This document shows positions 28,430 through 37,409 of a DNA stretch of 64,000 bases, one piece after another (within the stretch, counting starts at the first letter, position 1; the number at the start of each line of letters is the position of its first letter). The notes beneath the pieces are model-generated. The model saw nothing but the letters and a program-made list of their open reading frames with translations. It did no database searches and had not been told where the DNA came from. The position numbers and the translations under genes are program-made. This stretch comes from Providencia rettgeri. Its GTDB lineage: Bacteria > Pseudomonadota > Gammaproteobacteria > Enterobacterales > Enterobacteriaceae. Where the stretch lies: NCBI GenBank assembly GCA_900455085.1, contig UGTZ01000001.1, forward strand, positions 336,001-400,000, in the 5' to 3' direction.

Positions 28430-29602
28430 TTAATGGTCGGTATCCCCGAATACAGAGTGAACGTGTTCACCTCTGATGAATGTGTCTGTTAGATAAAAAT
28501 TATTATCAACAACGGCAAAATTAGCTTGAGCCCCAACTCGGATGTAGCCAAATTGGTCATCAATTCCAAGGTATTGAGCGGGGACCGATGTGGCCATTTG
28601 TACAGCTTCCCACTCAGGAACATGAGCGAGTTGCACCATATTGCGCAATGCGTTATCAAGGCTACATGTACTGCCTGCAAGAGAGCCATCGGCTGTGCGA
28701 GCTTGCCCTTGCGTGACTTTTACCGTTTGTGCCCCAAGGGCATAATCACCATCTGGTAGGCCGCCAGCTCGCATACAATCTGTGATTAAAGCGAGCCGCT
28801 GATAACCTTTCATTCGATACGCTAGCTGCATCATGACGGGATGAACATGAACGCCATCGGCAATCAGTTCCGCAAGAACATCGTGGTACAACACTGCGCC
28901 ACAGCAACCGGGTTCTCTATGGTGTAAACTGGTCATCCCGTTATAAAGATGCACACCACAATCTGCTCCTTGGGAAAATGCAAGACTGGTTTGCATGAAA
29001 TCGGCGGCGGTATGTGCAACACTGGTTTTAATACCGTGTTGTACTAACCAATCAATAGCCTCAATGGCGCCTTCAGCTTCAGGTGCAACTGCAACACGCA
29101 AAAGTGTGTGATTAGCACATTGCATAAGGTCTTCTAATTCATGAATGGTCGGCGATTTTAAGTACTTAACAGGATGTGAGCCTCGATGACGTTCAGTGAA
29201 GTAAGGGCCTTCTAAAAAACTGCCGACTAATTGAGCTCCTGATGTTTGCGGCTTGGTGATAAATTCACACACTTGGGTGAGTGCGCGTTTAATATCATTC
29301 ATTGGTGCGGTGACGGTGGTTCCTACCCAAGCCACAACGCCGGTTTTGACTAATGCATCAGCAATGGTTTGCAACCCTTGTTGGCTTGCATCCATGACAT
29401 CTGCACCAGCACGCCCATGAATATGGATATCAACAAATCCCGGCAGTAAGGAGCGGTCTTCAAGACGGATAACAGGGCAGTGTTCGGGAGCAGTATCCGT
29501 AATTTCCTGTATAACACCGTTGCACACTCGAACATACTGCTGATAGCGAATTCCTTCAGGAGTAAAGGTGCGATCCGCTAAAATGGCATATTGCTTTTTC
29601 AT
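28430..29602 (-). CDS. agaA: N-acetylgalactosamine-6-phosphate deacetylase
   Basis: 390 residues, NagA/AgaA family amidohydrolase of the cytoplasm. Metal and substrate motifs: GFVDIHIHGRAG, GSFLEGPYF, TSVAHTAADF, HLYNGMTSLHHREPG and ALITDCMRAGG. NagA and AgaA are hard to part by sequence; context with AgaS and the tagatose-bisphosphate aldolase decides for GalNAc-6-phosphate. Its start overlaps the IIA stop by 4 bases. An in-operon kduI follows after 37 bases, tying the amino-sugar and uronate arms into one transcript. Confidence 0.88.
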   Translation of the reverse strand: MKKQYAILADRTFTPEGIRYQQYVRVCNGVIQEITDTAPEHCPVIRLEDRSLLPGFVDIHIHGRAGADVMDASQQGLQTIADALVKTGVVAWVGTTVTAPMNDIKRALTQVCEFITKPQTSGAQLVGSFLEGPYFTERHRGSHPVKYLKSPTIHELEDLMQCANHTLLRVAVAPEAEGAIEAIDWLVQHGIKTSVAHTAADFMQTSLAFSQGADCGVHLYNGMTSLHHREPGCCGAVLYHDVLAELIADGVHVHPVMMQLAYRMKGYQRLALITDCMRAGGLPDGDYALGAQTVKVTQGQARTADGSLAGSTCSLDNALRNMVQLAHVPEWEAVQMATSVPAQYLGIDDQFGYIRVGAQANFAVVDNNFYLTDTFIRGEHVHSVFGDTDH

Positions 29603-30030
29603 AGGCCATCTTCTTCAAATTCAGGCTCTGATATCATCGCCAGTTGCTGACGTAGGTCTTGGATACTGCTAGTACCAATATCCTGTAAGATAGAAAGAAG
29701 TTCTTTCGCATCAACGCCTTCACGTTCTAATGCCGCATTGACGATCATCGGCAAATTAACTCCAGCTAAAACTTCAACGGATTTATCTTCCATCATAATT
29801 GCCATAGCGCGGTTACAAGGGGTTCCACCAGGAAGGTCGGTAAGAAAAAGTACTTGTTCACAATTCATGGCGTCCATTGCTGCTCGCATTTGTTGTTCCA
29901 ATTCGTCGGGAGAAAGGGTTTCAACAAAATCAATAAACACCATATTTTCCTGTTCACCTGCGATGGCTTTGACGGCGGAAGCCATACCGCTCGCAAAATT
30001 AATGTGCCCAGAAACAATCAAACCAATCAT
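29599..30030 (-). CDS. agaF: PTS IIA component, mannose family (AgaF-like)
   Basis: 143 residues. Cytoplasmic phosphocarrier; His9 in MIGLIVSGH is the expected phosphorylation site. The fold-typical segments VLFLTDLPGGTPCNRA and VLAGVNLPMIVNA are present. With IIB, IIC and IID it forms a complete Man-type permease. Named AgaF by context only; streptococcal PTS IIA proteins of glycosaminoglycan clusters are of the same family. Confidence 0.82.
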   Translation of the reverse strand: MIGLIVSGHINFASGMASAVKAIAGEQENMVFIDFVETLSPDELEQQMRAAMDAMNCEQVLFLTDLPGGTPCNRAMAIMMEDKSVEVLAGVNLPMIVNAALEREGVDAKELLSILQDIGTSSIQDLRQQLAMISEPEFEEDGL

Positions 30031-30092
30031 TTATAACTCCTTGCTGGTGGGTAACTTTGCTACCCACCTAAAAACAATTTAATACGATTTTG

Positions 30093-30980
30093 TTACATCA
30101 CACCAAGTACATGGCCAATAACACCGAAGGCTAAGGCAGAGAAGATAAGTACTGGCGGTTTTGCCCAAAAGCCTGTCCCTTTCACCATTTTGAACATCAA
30201 AAAGACAAGACACAGAGGGAGTAAATTAGGCATGATTTTGTCAAACAAGGCGGTTTGTAGTTCGACCACTTTGCCACCCACCTCGACAGCAGCGGTGGTT
30301 TGTACTTTTATGAAGGTGGCGGAAAGCGCCCCGATGACAAAAATCCCCATGATGTTGGCGGCTTTAGCGAGTTTTTCTGTTGCATCGCTCATGTTAACCA
30401 TCGCTGCAGTACCTGCACGATATCCCATGAACATCAAACCGAAATAGACAAAAAAGTGAACAATTTGGTACAAAAAGAAGAAAACGAATGGGCCGGCAAT
30501 TGAGCCTTCCATTGCGATAGATGCACCTAATGCTAAAGTCAGTGGCATCAGTGTCATATGGTCGATAGCATCGCCAATTCCACCTGTTGGGCCCATGCCT
30601 GCCACTTTCATGACGTTGACCGTAGAAGGTTTCTCTTTGTTTTCTTCCATGGCAACGGCAGTACCAAGTAAGAAAGTAAATAATTTTGGACTCGCATTGA
30701 AAAACTGTAAGTGATTTTTCAGTGCGGTTGCATAATCGCGTTTGTTATTACCATGAATTTTGCGTAGGGCTGGGATGATGGAGAATGCAAAGCCACCTCC
30801 TTGCATACGTTCAAAGTTAAAGTTACCTTCCATAAATAGCCCACGAAAAGCACAGCGCCATAGATCGCCTTTCGTGATGACTTTGCGGACAGTGGTATCT
30901 TGATATTCATCAACGCCATCAACGTAGGATTCCACAGGTAAGTTTTTTGTTTCTACTGTTGTTTTGTTATCAGATACCAT
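30093..30980 (-). CDS. PTS IID component, mannose family
   Basis: 295 residues, membrane subunit of the Man-type permease. Typical N-terminal part (KVITKGDLWRCAFRGLFMEGNFNFERMQGGGF) and the GPTGGIGDAIDHMT motif. The start at 30980 (MVSDNKTT) has AGGA 8 bases upstream and overlaps the IIC stop by 11 bases; the ATG at 30995 lacks a good site. E. coli counterparts are AgaD/AgaE. Confidence 0.87.
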   Translation of the reverse strand: MVSDNKTTVETKNLPVESYVDGVDEYQDTTVRKVITKGDLWRCAFRGLFMEGNFNFERMQGGGFAFSIIPALRKIHGNNKRDYATALKNHLQFFNASPKLFTFLLGTAVAMEENKEKPSTVNVMKVAGMGPTGGIGDAIDHMTLMPLTLALGASIAMEGSIAGPFVFFFLYQIVHFFVYFGLMFMGYRAGTAAMVNMSDATEKLAKAANIMGIFVIGALSATFIKVQTTAAVEVGGKVVELQTALFDKIMPNLLPLCLVFLMFKMVKGTGFWAKPPVLIFSALAFGVIGHVLGVM

Positions 30981-31740
30981 CTTCAAAATCCTCATTTTGT
31001 TGTGAGTTATTCTTGTTGTTGTTACCGCTGAAGAAGTAATACAGAGCCGCCGCAGATGCGCCGAGTATTGCTACTGCCATAATTGGCAGTTTGAGATAAG
31101 TGGTCATAACGAAACCAACAAAGAACACACCCGCCACTTCTTTTGACCACATAATTTTCAACAACATCGCGAAGCCAATTGCTGGAACCATTTTCGCCCC
31201 AATACCTAAGCCTTCGAGGAGCACTTTTGGTGTATTTTCATCAATCCACTGTGCTGCGTGTTCACCGAAGTAAACCGTTACAAAGGCGACGATCGCGTAG
31301 AGTAAAGAACGAACGGTAATTGTGGCGACTAATAACCGAGAGATCCCCGCCGCATCGGCTTTTTCAGCGTAGCGGTCAGCTTTACCCATGGTGAACGCGG
31401 TAATAGCAAAAAAGCCGATAATGATCATTTGCATGAGAACGGCAATTGGCATACCAATCCCCATCGCTACCGCTGGTGATTGATTAGTCATAATGGCAAA
31501 TGCAACGGCGGCGATAGTGCCTAAAGTAACATCAGGTGGCTGAGCCCCTGCATTTGGAACAAGCCCAAGCCAAGCTAATTCTAATGTTGCACCCGCAATT
31601 AAACCGACTTGCATATCACCCATAATCAGGCCAACAACAGGCCCTGTGATCAGTGGGCGGTGGATATTGAGTGCAACGTCATACTTATCTATACCGCAAA
31701 AGAAGGCCCATAAAGCCACAAGAGAAGCTTCATAAATCAT
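30970..31740 (-). CDS. PTS IIC component, mannose family
   Basis: 256 residues, substrate-translocating membrane subunit. Family segments GPVVGLIMGDMQVGLIAGATLELAWLG and GAQPPDVTLGTIAAVAFAI are clear. Follows the IIB gene after 48 bases. Counterpart of AgaC/AgaW. Substrate specificity (GalNAc or a GalNAc-containing disaccharide) cannot be read from the sequence. Confidence 0.88.
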   Translation of the reverse strand: MIYEASLVALWAFFCGIDKYDVALNIHRPLITGPVVGLIMGDMQVGLIAGATLELAWLGLVPNAGAQPPDVTLGTIAAVAFAIMTNQSPAVAMGIGMPIAVLMQMIIIGFFAITAFTMGKADRYAEKADAAGISRLLVATITVRSLLYAIVAFVTVYFGEHAAQWIDENTPKVLLEGLGIGAKMVPAIGFAMLLKIMWSKEVAGVFFVGFVMTTYLKLPIMAVAILGASAAALYYFFSGNNNKNNSQQNEDFEDGI

Positions 31741-31788
31741 AATAGTTTTCCTTAAACGCCTTAGTGTTAAGTTGTTATCTCAATCTGC

Positions 31789-32283
31789 TTATGCTGATGC
31801 GAGAGTAAGAACATTAACGGGGGTTTGATCGGGAGTATTTTGAATCGTGCAAGCGACTCCTTTGTCGACAAGCCGACGAAATGCTTCTAAGTCGCGCTCA
31901 TCCACAGACACTGTTTTGGTAATTTGGCGTTTTCCTTCATGGAAGTGCATATTGCCAACATTACAGTGAGTGATAGGAACGCCGCCTTCGACAAGGCGGG
32001 CAACATCTGTTGGGTTATTGCAAAGAATAAAGATTTTTTGACGAGGAGACGCTTTGTGAATGACATCGATAGTTTTTTCGATAGAGAAAAATCGGACGGC
32101 ATATTCTCCACCCGCGGAGGCTTTCATTCCTGCTTGCATAAAAGCAGCATTAGGGCCATCCGCAGCATCATCATTAGCGACAAGAATTAAATTTGCTTCA
32201 GTGTGTTTACCCCAAGTGATTCGAATTTGCCCATGTAATAAACGCTCATCGATTCGGGTCCAGACAATATTTGGTGCGTGCAT
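31789..32283 (-). CDS. PTS IIB component, mannose family
   Basis: 164 residues. Accepts phosphate from IIA at His17 (RIDERLLHGQI) and passes it to the sugar during transport. The core fold motif LILVANDDAA is present. Counterpart of AgaB/AgaV. First of the four PTS genes, 34 bases after agaS. Confidence 0.87.
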   Translation of the reverse strand: MHAPNIVWTRIDERLLHGQIRITWGKHTEANLILVANDDAADGPNAAFMQAGMKASAGGEYAVRFFSIEKTIDVIHKASPRQKIFILCNNPTDVARLVEGGVPITHCNVGNMHFHEGKRQITKTVSVDERDLEAFRRLVDKGVACTIQNTPDQTPVNVLTLASA

Positions 32284-32317
32284 ATAATTGCTCTCTTATT
32301 ATTAGCTATATTTATCA

Positions 32318-33502
32318 TTAAGAAGGCATGACGCCATCTTCTTGATATGAGAACGGGTAAATAGTGACACCTTGAACAACTCGATTAATTTCTCCGGTTG
32401 GAGATGGGTTATCCGGTGTATTCCCCAGTGCAATGGAACTATGGAATGCAAAGGCCTGCGCTAACATTAAATAAGGGAAAAATAGGGCTGAGTCTGAGCA
32501 TTGCTCCATTTTTTTAATATAAACAAAACTTTCCTCTATTTGTGTGTCATCGGAAGAGGAGGTGACCGCGATCACTTTTGCTGAAGCATTATCGTGAATT
32601 ACCTCTCTTAATAAGTCAGTTTCATACTGTCTAGTGTATTTATCGTTTGACAGAAACAGCACGATTAACGTTTCCTTATTGACGATAGATTTCGGTCCAT
32701 GGCGAAAGCCTAACGGTGTGTCGAAGTTAGCAACGACCTTACCAGCTGTTAATTCCAACATTTTTAGAGCGGCTTCTTGTGCAAGACCTTGTAGGCCACC
32801 ACTACCTAAATAAATGACTCGTTTAAATTTACCCGCGTATTCTTCCCGGATACGGTGGTTAAATTGAGTAAAAATGTCGTGATAATCGTAGAAATAAGGT
32901 TTAATTTCGTTTAAATAGAAGGATTCTGTTAAGAAAATACACAGTGCCGCCATCATCATGGATGAAAAGCTTGAAGTCATGGCTAATGAACGGTCATTTG
33001 ACTCTTCAGGCATTAAAATGGCTAATGCATTGGTATTATTTTGGCAATAACGATATAGCTGTCCTTGCTCGTTACAGGTTAAAACTAAGTGGTAACATTG
33101 AGTGAGGCATTTTTCTGCCACATCGAGGGCGGCAACACTTTCGGGGCTATTGCCTGAGCGAGCAAAAGAAATTAGTAACGTTGGTACGTCTTCCGCTAAA
33201 TATTCTTTTGGATCAGCGACTAAATCCGTGGTGGCAATGGCATCCACTCGGCGTTTTAAATGACCGGTGAGAACGGGGGCAAGAGCGCGGCCAGCGAAAG
33301 CCGATGTTCCAGCACCCGTCATGATAATGCGTGCGTCCGATGCCTGAAGCACTTTAGCTAAAAATGTATCAATTTCAGTACGTTGCTCTTGTATTAGCTG
33401 GTTTGTTTTTTCCCAGCATTCAGGTTGTTGCTCAATTTCTTTTGCTGTCCAGAATGCGTTTAGCTTTTCGAGCTCGGGTGTTTGATAGCTTAAATATTCC
33501 AT
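32318..33502 (-). CDS. agaS: AgaS, galactosamine-6-phosphate deaminase/isomerase
   Basis: 394 residues with two SIS domains: first with TGAGTSAFAG (about residues 62-71), second with YLGSGGLQGLAQEAALKMLELTAGK (about 230-254). AgaS converts galactosamine-6-phosphate to tagatose-6-phosphate with release of ammonia. Follows kbaZ after 8 bases. The next step needs a tagatose-6-phosphate kinase, which is not in the window; PfkA can do this in E. coli. Confidence 0.9.
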   Translation of the reverse strand: MEYLSYQTPELEKLNAFWTAKEIEQQPECWEKTNQLIQEQRTEIDTFLAKVLQASDARIIMTGAGTSAFAGRALAPVLTGHLKRRVDAIATTDLVADPKEYLAEDVPTLLISFARSGNSPESVAALDVAEKCLTQCYHLVLTCNEQGQLYRYCQNNTNALAILMPEESNDRSLAMTSSFSSMMMAALCIFLTESFYLNEIKPYFYDYHDIFTQFNHRIREEYAGKFKRVIYLGSGGLQGLAQEAALKMLELTAGKVVANFDTPLGFRHGPKSIVNKETLIVLFLSNDKYTRQYETDLLREVIHDNASAKVIAVTSSSDDTQIEESFVYIKKMEQCSDSALFFPYLMLAQAFAFHSSIALGNTPDNPSPTGEINRVVQGVTIYPFSYQEDGVMPS

Positions 33503-33510
33503 GTCAAACC

Positions 33511-34794
33511 TCAGTGACTAAATTTACATGCATCGGCATATACCGAAAGTACGTCGCGAATTTTTGCAAAAATAAAGGATTTCGCTGAGCCATCGAGCAT
33601 GCCTTCTCTTAATTGTTTGAATTGATGCGGCATGTATTGGCTTAAAAGTGGTAACGGGATTGGTTTTGAAGATAAGTTAGCCATCAGTATTTCTATGGCT
33701 TGGTTAATTTCTTTATCAGGCCAGTAATAACGAATACGGTCACTAAAGCTATAAACGCGAGCAAAAGCTTGCTGCTGGGCATCACCATGGTAGTATTTTT
33801 GCCAAAATTCGGGCTCACGACACATCAACTGTTCCATTTTCTCTTTTAAGTGAGAACACTGTTCTGCCGGGAACATTTCATTCTCAATTTCACATAGAGA
33901 ATAGAGGGCTTCTCGCATAGCAAATGTTAAAGCCGGACCAACTTTTAAAATGGCAAAGTGGTCTTGAACGAGCTGCTTATAAGCATCAGGTGTTTGGTAA
34001 TCGGTTGAGTGTGCTTCAAAAACGAGATGAGGGTAGTCATCAACCACTTGACTTAATGCTTGTGCTTTTTCGGGTTGATAATCAATAACACCAGTATGGT
34101 CAAATTCCACACCCGGTTGAACGACGAGGCCAATAACACGTGCCCAACAGTCACCGACACCTGCTTTTTCGAACGCTTTCGCATGGCAGTCTAAGGTTTT
34201 TCTCGCGGCTTGTGGGGCTGTGATTTCAACGCCTTCAAGCGCTTCAGTTGCTCCACCTGGTACGGGGACTTCAGTACCAATAACATACACGATATCGCTG
34301 TAACCAAATTTTTCTTTGGCGGTTTTTTCTGCAACAACAGCGAGTCGGGCGGCACGTTGTGCAACGATTTCATCCGTGAGTGGAACGGGGTCATCTGCGC
34401 AGGACATACTACAGTCAAGGTGGATTTTTTTGAATCCTGCGGCAACGTAATGTTCAATTAGAACATCGGCATTATCCATGGCATCAGCGGCCTTAAGCCC
34501 TTGCCAACGATTCGGACCTAAATGGTCACCACCAAGAATTAACTTATTCAGAGGGAAATTAATTTTTTCTGCTTTTTCAACTACATAATTGAAAAAATCA
34601 GCCGGAGTCATACCCGTATAGCCACCAAATTGGTCAACTTGATTTGATGTGGCTTCAATTAAAAGAAAGGAATCATCATCCAGCGCTTGGTGCAATGAAG
34701 CTTCAATAACAAATGGGTGGGCTGAGCAAACAGAATAAATACCATTCTGTTTACCAAGTTTATTTTGCTGAACAATCTTTTCTAAAGGATGCAT
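33511..34794 (-). CDS. kbaZ: Tagatose-1,6-bisphosphate aldolase subunit KbaZ
   Basis: 427 residues, GatZ/KbaZ family. A non-catalytic partner that activates and stabilises KbaY/GatY aldolase. Family segments include GVYSVCSAHPFVIEA-type (here GIYSVCSAHPFVIEA), GGDHLGPNRWQ and VFEAHSTDYQTP. The start at 34794 (MHPLEKIVQQ) is preceded by GGAG; the longer frame from 34818 is not supported. Its partner kbaY lies 6 kb away on the other strand at 40665-41519. Confidence 0.9.
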   Translation of the reverse strand: MHPLEKIVQQNKLGKQNGIYSVCSAHPFVIEASLHQALDDDSFLLIEATSNQVDQFGGYTGMTPADFFNYVVEKAEKINFPLNKLILGGDHLGPNRWQGLKAADAMDNADVLIEHYVAAGFKKIHLDCSMSCADDPVPLTDEIVAQRAARLAVVAEKTAKEKFGYSDIVYVIGTEVPVPGGATEALEGVEITAPQAARKTLDCHAKAFEKAGVGDCWARVIGLVVQPGVEFDHTGVIDYQPEKAQALSQVVDDYPHLVFEAHSTDYQTPDAYKQLVQDHFAILKVGPALTFAMREALYSLCEIENEMFPAEQCSHLKEKMEQLMCREPEFWQKYYHGDAQQQAFARVYSFSDRIRYYWPDKEINQAIEILMANLSSKPIPLPLLSQYMPHQFKQLREGMLDGSAKSFIFAKIRDVLSVYADACKFSH

Positions 34795-34845
34795 TAATAC
34801 TAACTCCACAATCAACACGGTTGTATTGTTAATGGAGTTAGCGAA

Positions 34846-35628
34846 TTATTGCTCTTTATCGACGATGATTACTTCAATTTTATGGTTTTTCAACTCTTGG
34901 ACATATTCATCAGGGATCCCAGAGTCTGTCACCAAAACATCAATATCAGCGAATTCACGGATCATATGACAACTGCGTTTACCAAATTTCGTAGAATCAG
35001 CAACCGCAATAACTGTTTCCGAGATTTCACACATTAACCGGTTAAGGCTAGCTTCCTGTTCATTGTGTGTCGTGATACCAACGCGTAAATCGAAACCATC
35101 AACCCCAAGAAAAACCTTGTCAAAACGATAATTTCTGAGGCTATTTTCTGCTTGTGAGCCAGAAAACGATAAAGCATTTTTGCGCAATGCGCCGCCAGTC
35201 ATTAGTACATCAACGCCTGCGGCTGTTGCTAACTCCATTGCGACATCTAAACCGTTAGTCATGACAACGACGTTATCCCGCGACTTTAAGTGTGTCGCAA
35301 TTTCTCGTGTCGTTGTCCCCGAGTCTAAAATGATCGTGTCGCCATCATTAATGAGCGCGGCGGCTGCTTTCCCTATTAATGTTTTTGTGCCCGCATTTTG
35401 CCCACGTTTTTCGTGGATGCTTAGTTCAGCAATAAACCCAGTATTTGGAATTGCTGCCCCATGGGAGCGGACCACATAACCATTCTTTTCAAGAAAGCTT
35501 AAATCGCTACGGATGGTGACACTTGAAACTTTAAATATTTCGGCTAAATCTTCGACTCGTGCTTTACCTTGTTGGTTAATCATGTCGAGGATTTCCATGC
35601 GCCGTTCAACTGCCGCTTTCACTTTCAT
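34846..35628 (-). CDS. agaR: DeoR-family repressor, AgaR-like
   Basis: 260 residues. N-terminal helix-turn-helix (RMEILDMINQQGKARVEDLAEIFKVSSVTIRSDLSFLEKNGYVVRSHGAA, about residues 10-60) and a C-terminal sugar-phosphate sensor domain with DSGTTT and the GGALRKN loop. Likely represses the operon it heads and the divergent genes, and is probably released by a phosphorylated amino-sugar intermediate. A perfect 13-base inverted repeat lies directly upstream. kbaZ follows after 51 bases. Confidence 0.88.
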   Translation of the reverse strand: MKVKAAVERRMEILDMINQQGKARVEDLAEIFKVSSVTIRSDLSFLEKNGYVVRSHGAAIPNTGFIAELSIHEKRGQNAGTKTLIGKAAAALINDGDTIILDSGTTTREIATHLKSRDNVVVMTNGLDVAMELATAAGVDVLMTGGALRKNALSFSGSQAENSLRNYRFDKVFLGVDGFDLRVGITTHNEQEASLNRLMCEISETVIAVADSTKFGKRSCHMIREFADIDVLVTDSGIPDEYVQELKNHKIEVIIVDKEQ

Positions 35629-35635
35629 CTCCTTA

Positions 35636-35668
35636 CGAAATCAAATGATTTACTTTCATTTGATTTCG
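35636..35668. promoter_or_regulatory. Perfect inverted repeat, likely AgaR operator
   Basis: CGAAATCAAATGA at 35636-35648 is exactly mirrored by TCATTTGATTTCG at 35656-35668, with a 7-base spacer, starting 8 bases before the agaR start codon. CTTTC/GAAAG-rich DNA of this kind is what E. coli AgaR binds, as far as recalled. Confidence 0.65.
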
Positions 35669-35718
35669 AATTAAGTTTACTACGCTAAAAAATACCGACA
35701 ACGAAAAAAAACAAAACT

Positions 35719-35734
35719 TTTGATCTCTTTCACA
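35719..35734. promoter_or_regulatory. CRP-like site upstream of agaR
   Basis: TTTGA-TCTCTT-TCACA, one mismatch in the ten conserved positions of TGTGA-N6-TCACA. Position about 90 bases before agaR suits catabolite activation of the leftward operon. Confidence 0.5.
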
Positions 35735-35947
35735 AAGTTTCGATTTGTATGCTGTTTGCTTACGGATATTTTCAAATTTTAAATATCATATCTTCGAATA
35801 AGAAAGTATCCAATCAATAAAGTCGTAATAACTGTACTTTTACTAAGCAAACTCCGTGTTTTACATCAATATTAGCAATTTTTGCAAAAAGTTAGCTAAA
35901 TATAAGCTCAAAAATTGGCATAAAGTGTGATGGCGGTATTTGAAGTT

Positions 35948-35963
35948 CGAAAGGAATAGAAAT
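35948..35963 (+). promoter_or_regulatory. AgaR-like motif, copy shared with the kbaY promoter
   Basis: CGAAAGGAATAGAAAT, which differs at one of 16 positions from CGAAAGGAATGGAAAT at 40574-40589 before kbaY. Confidence 0.5.
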
Positions 35964-36150
35964 TTCTTTAAAACAAAAAACATAAATTAGTGGCATGTTG
36001 TACGTTATTTATACTCTTTTCAATGTTTTTAACTCAAATTGAACTCTTTCAAATTCTTTCATTTTCTTATTTTGTGATTTCAATCTCTTTTGATTTTTCG
36101 TGTTTTGCGTAATGCTATAAAAATAACCTGACTATTTCGGATTAATTTAA

Positions 36151-37383
36151 ATGCCTGCAAACCAACCCTCTTACTTTCATATGATGGCGAAACCCACCAG
36201 CTATCGCTGTAATATTAAATGTGAATACTGTTTTTATCTTGAAAAAGAAAATGTGTTTCACGAGCAACCTGCGCAAGATCAACATGACGTTATGCCTGAT
36301 AACGTGCTACGTCGTTATATCAAAGACTATATCCAGTCCCATGCTGGTGAGCAGGTAGATTTTTCATGGCAAGGTGGGGAGCCAACACTTGCAGGTCTTG
36401 AATTTTTTGAGCGGGTTGTTAAGTACCAAAAGCAATATGCTCAAGGAAAAACGATCACGAATAGTATGCAAACGAACGCCATTGCGATTAATCGACAATG
36501 GGCGCAGTTTTTTGCAGACCACGGTTTTTTAATCGGTGTATCAATTGATGGCTTAGAAGCTGTTCATGATAAATATCGAATTTCCGTTAATGGTAACCCA
36601 ACTTTTGAACGCGTGAAGAAAGCCATTCAGCTTTTGATTGAATATGATGTTGAATTTAATACGTTAACCGTAGTTAATGACCAAAATTGGCGAAAGGGAA
36701 AAGAAACGTACCAAGCCTTGAAAGCATTGGGTTCCACTTTTTTTCAGTTTATCCCCATTGTTGAGGTGGATAGGCGTTTTCCACAGACCCAAGGTGGTCA
36801 TTATGCTCCTGGGCCAAATGCAGTGATGGCGCCATTTTCAGTACCCGCGGAGGGGTATGGGCAGTTTATGGCTGATGTTTTTGATGAATGGATCCATCAA
36901 GGAGACATTGGCAAAATTTATATTCGTCTTTTTGATAGCTTATTAGGTACTTGGATGGGCTACCCAGCATCAACCTGTGTGCAATCTAAAACGTGTGGGC
37001 AAGCACTGATTATTGAATCTAATGGGGATGTCTATTCCTGTGACCACTATGTGTACCCTGCAAATCGGTTAGGTAACGTACAACAACACTCCCTTTCCCG
37101 TATTGTTTCCTCTAAGCAGCAAGTCCGTTTTGGGCAAAATAAATATGACAAGCTAACTAATCTTTGCCAGCGCTGTGAGGTTCAAAGTCTTTGTTATGGT
37201 GGTTGTCCTAAGCACCGGATCACGGCGATAGAAGGTGAAAAATATCGCCATAACTATTTATGTCGTTCATATAAAAAGATTTTTCATCATACCGCTTTAG
37301 GTATGCAGTTAATGCGTCAAGCGATATCGGGTGGTGCTTTAGCCAGTGATGCACTTGGCGCAATACAGCGTGCTTACAAGTAA
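36151..37383 (+). CDS. Anaerobic sulfatase-maturating enzyme (anSME)
   Basis: 410 residues, radical-SAM/SPASM protein. Converts the active-site Cys (or Ser) of sulfatases to formylglycine in the cytoplasm, without oxygen. The SAM cluster motif C-x3-C-x2-C is at Cys20, Cys24, Cys27 (RCNIKCEYC); WQGGEPTLAG follows near residue 73. The C-terminal SPASM cysteines are present (TCVQSKTCGQ, YSCDHY, NLCQRCEVQSLCYGGCP, YLCRS). Encoded 26 bases upstream of one sulfatase, and it presumably also serves the Tat sulfatase at 22918. Weak ribosome-binding site. Confidence 0.93.
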   Translation: MPANQPSYFHMMAKPTSYRCNIKCEYCFYLEKENVFHEQPAQDQHDVMPDNVLRRYIKDYIQSHAGEQVDFSWQGGEPTLAGLEFFERVVKYQKQYAQGKTITNSMQTNAIAINRQWAQFFADHGFLIGVSIDGLEAVHDKYRISVNGNPTFERVKKAIQLLIEYDVEFNTLTVVNDQNWRKGKETYQALKALGSTFFQFIPIVEVDRRFPQTQGGHYAPGPNAVMAPFSVPAEGYGQFMADVFDEWIHQGDIGKIYIRLFDSLLGTWMGYPASTCVQSKTCGQALIIESNGDVYSCDHYVYPANRLGNVQQHSLSRIVSSKQQVRFGQNKYDKLTNLCQRCEVQSLCYGGCPKHRITAIEGEKYRHNYLCRSYKKIFHHTALGMQLMRQAISGGALASDALGAIQRAYK

Positions 37384-37409
37384 TAATAATATTATCTGGA
37401 GATATTTTT

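Larger units (their letters stand above)
35629..36150. promoter_or_regulatory. Divergent control region between agaR and anSME
   Basis: A 522-base gap with no gene. It carries the 13-base inverted repeat, a CRP-like site at 35719-35734, an AgaR-like motif at 35948-35963, CTTTCA-rich DNA at about 36035-36060, a second CRP-like site TGTGA-N6-TCTCT at 36073-36088 and an extended -10-like TGCTATAAA at 36113-36121 before anSME. This suggests glucose-sensitive control plus AgaR repression of both directions. Confidence 0.6.
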
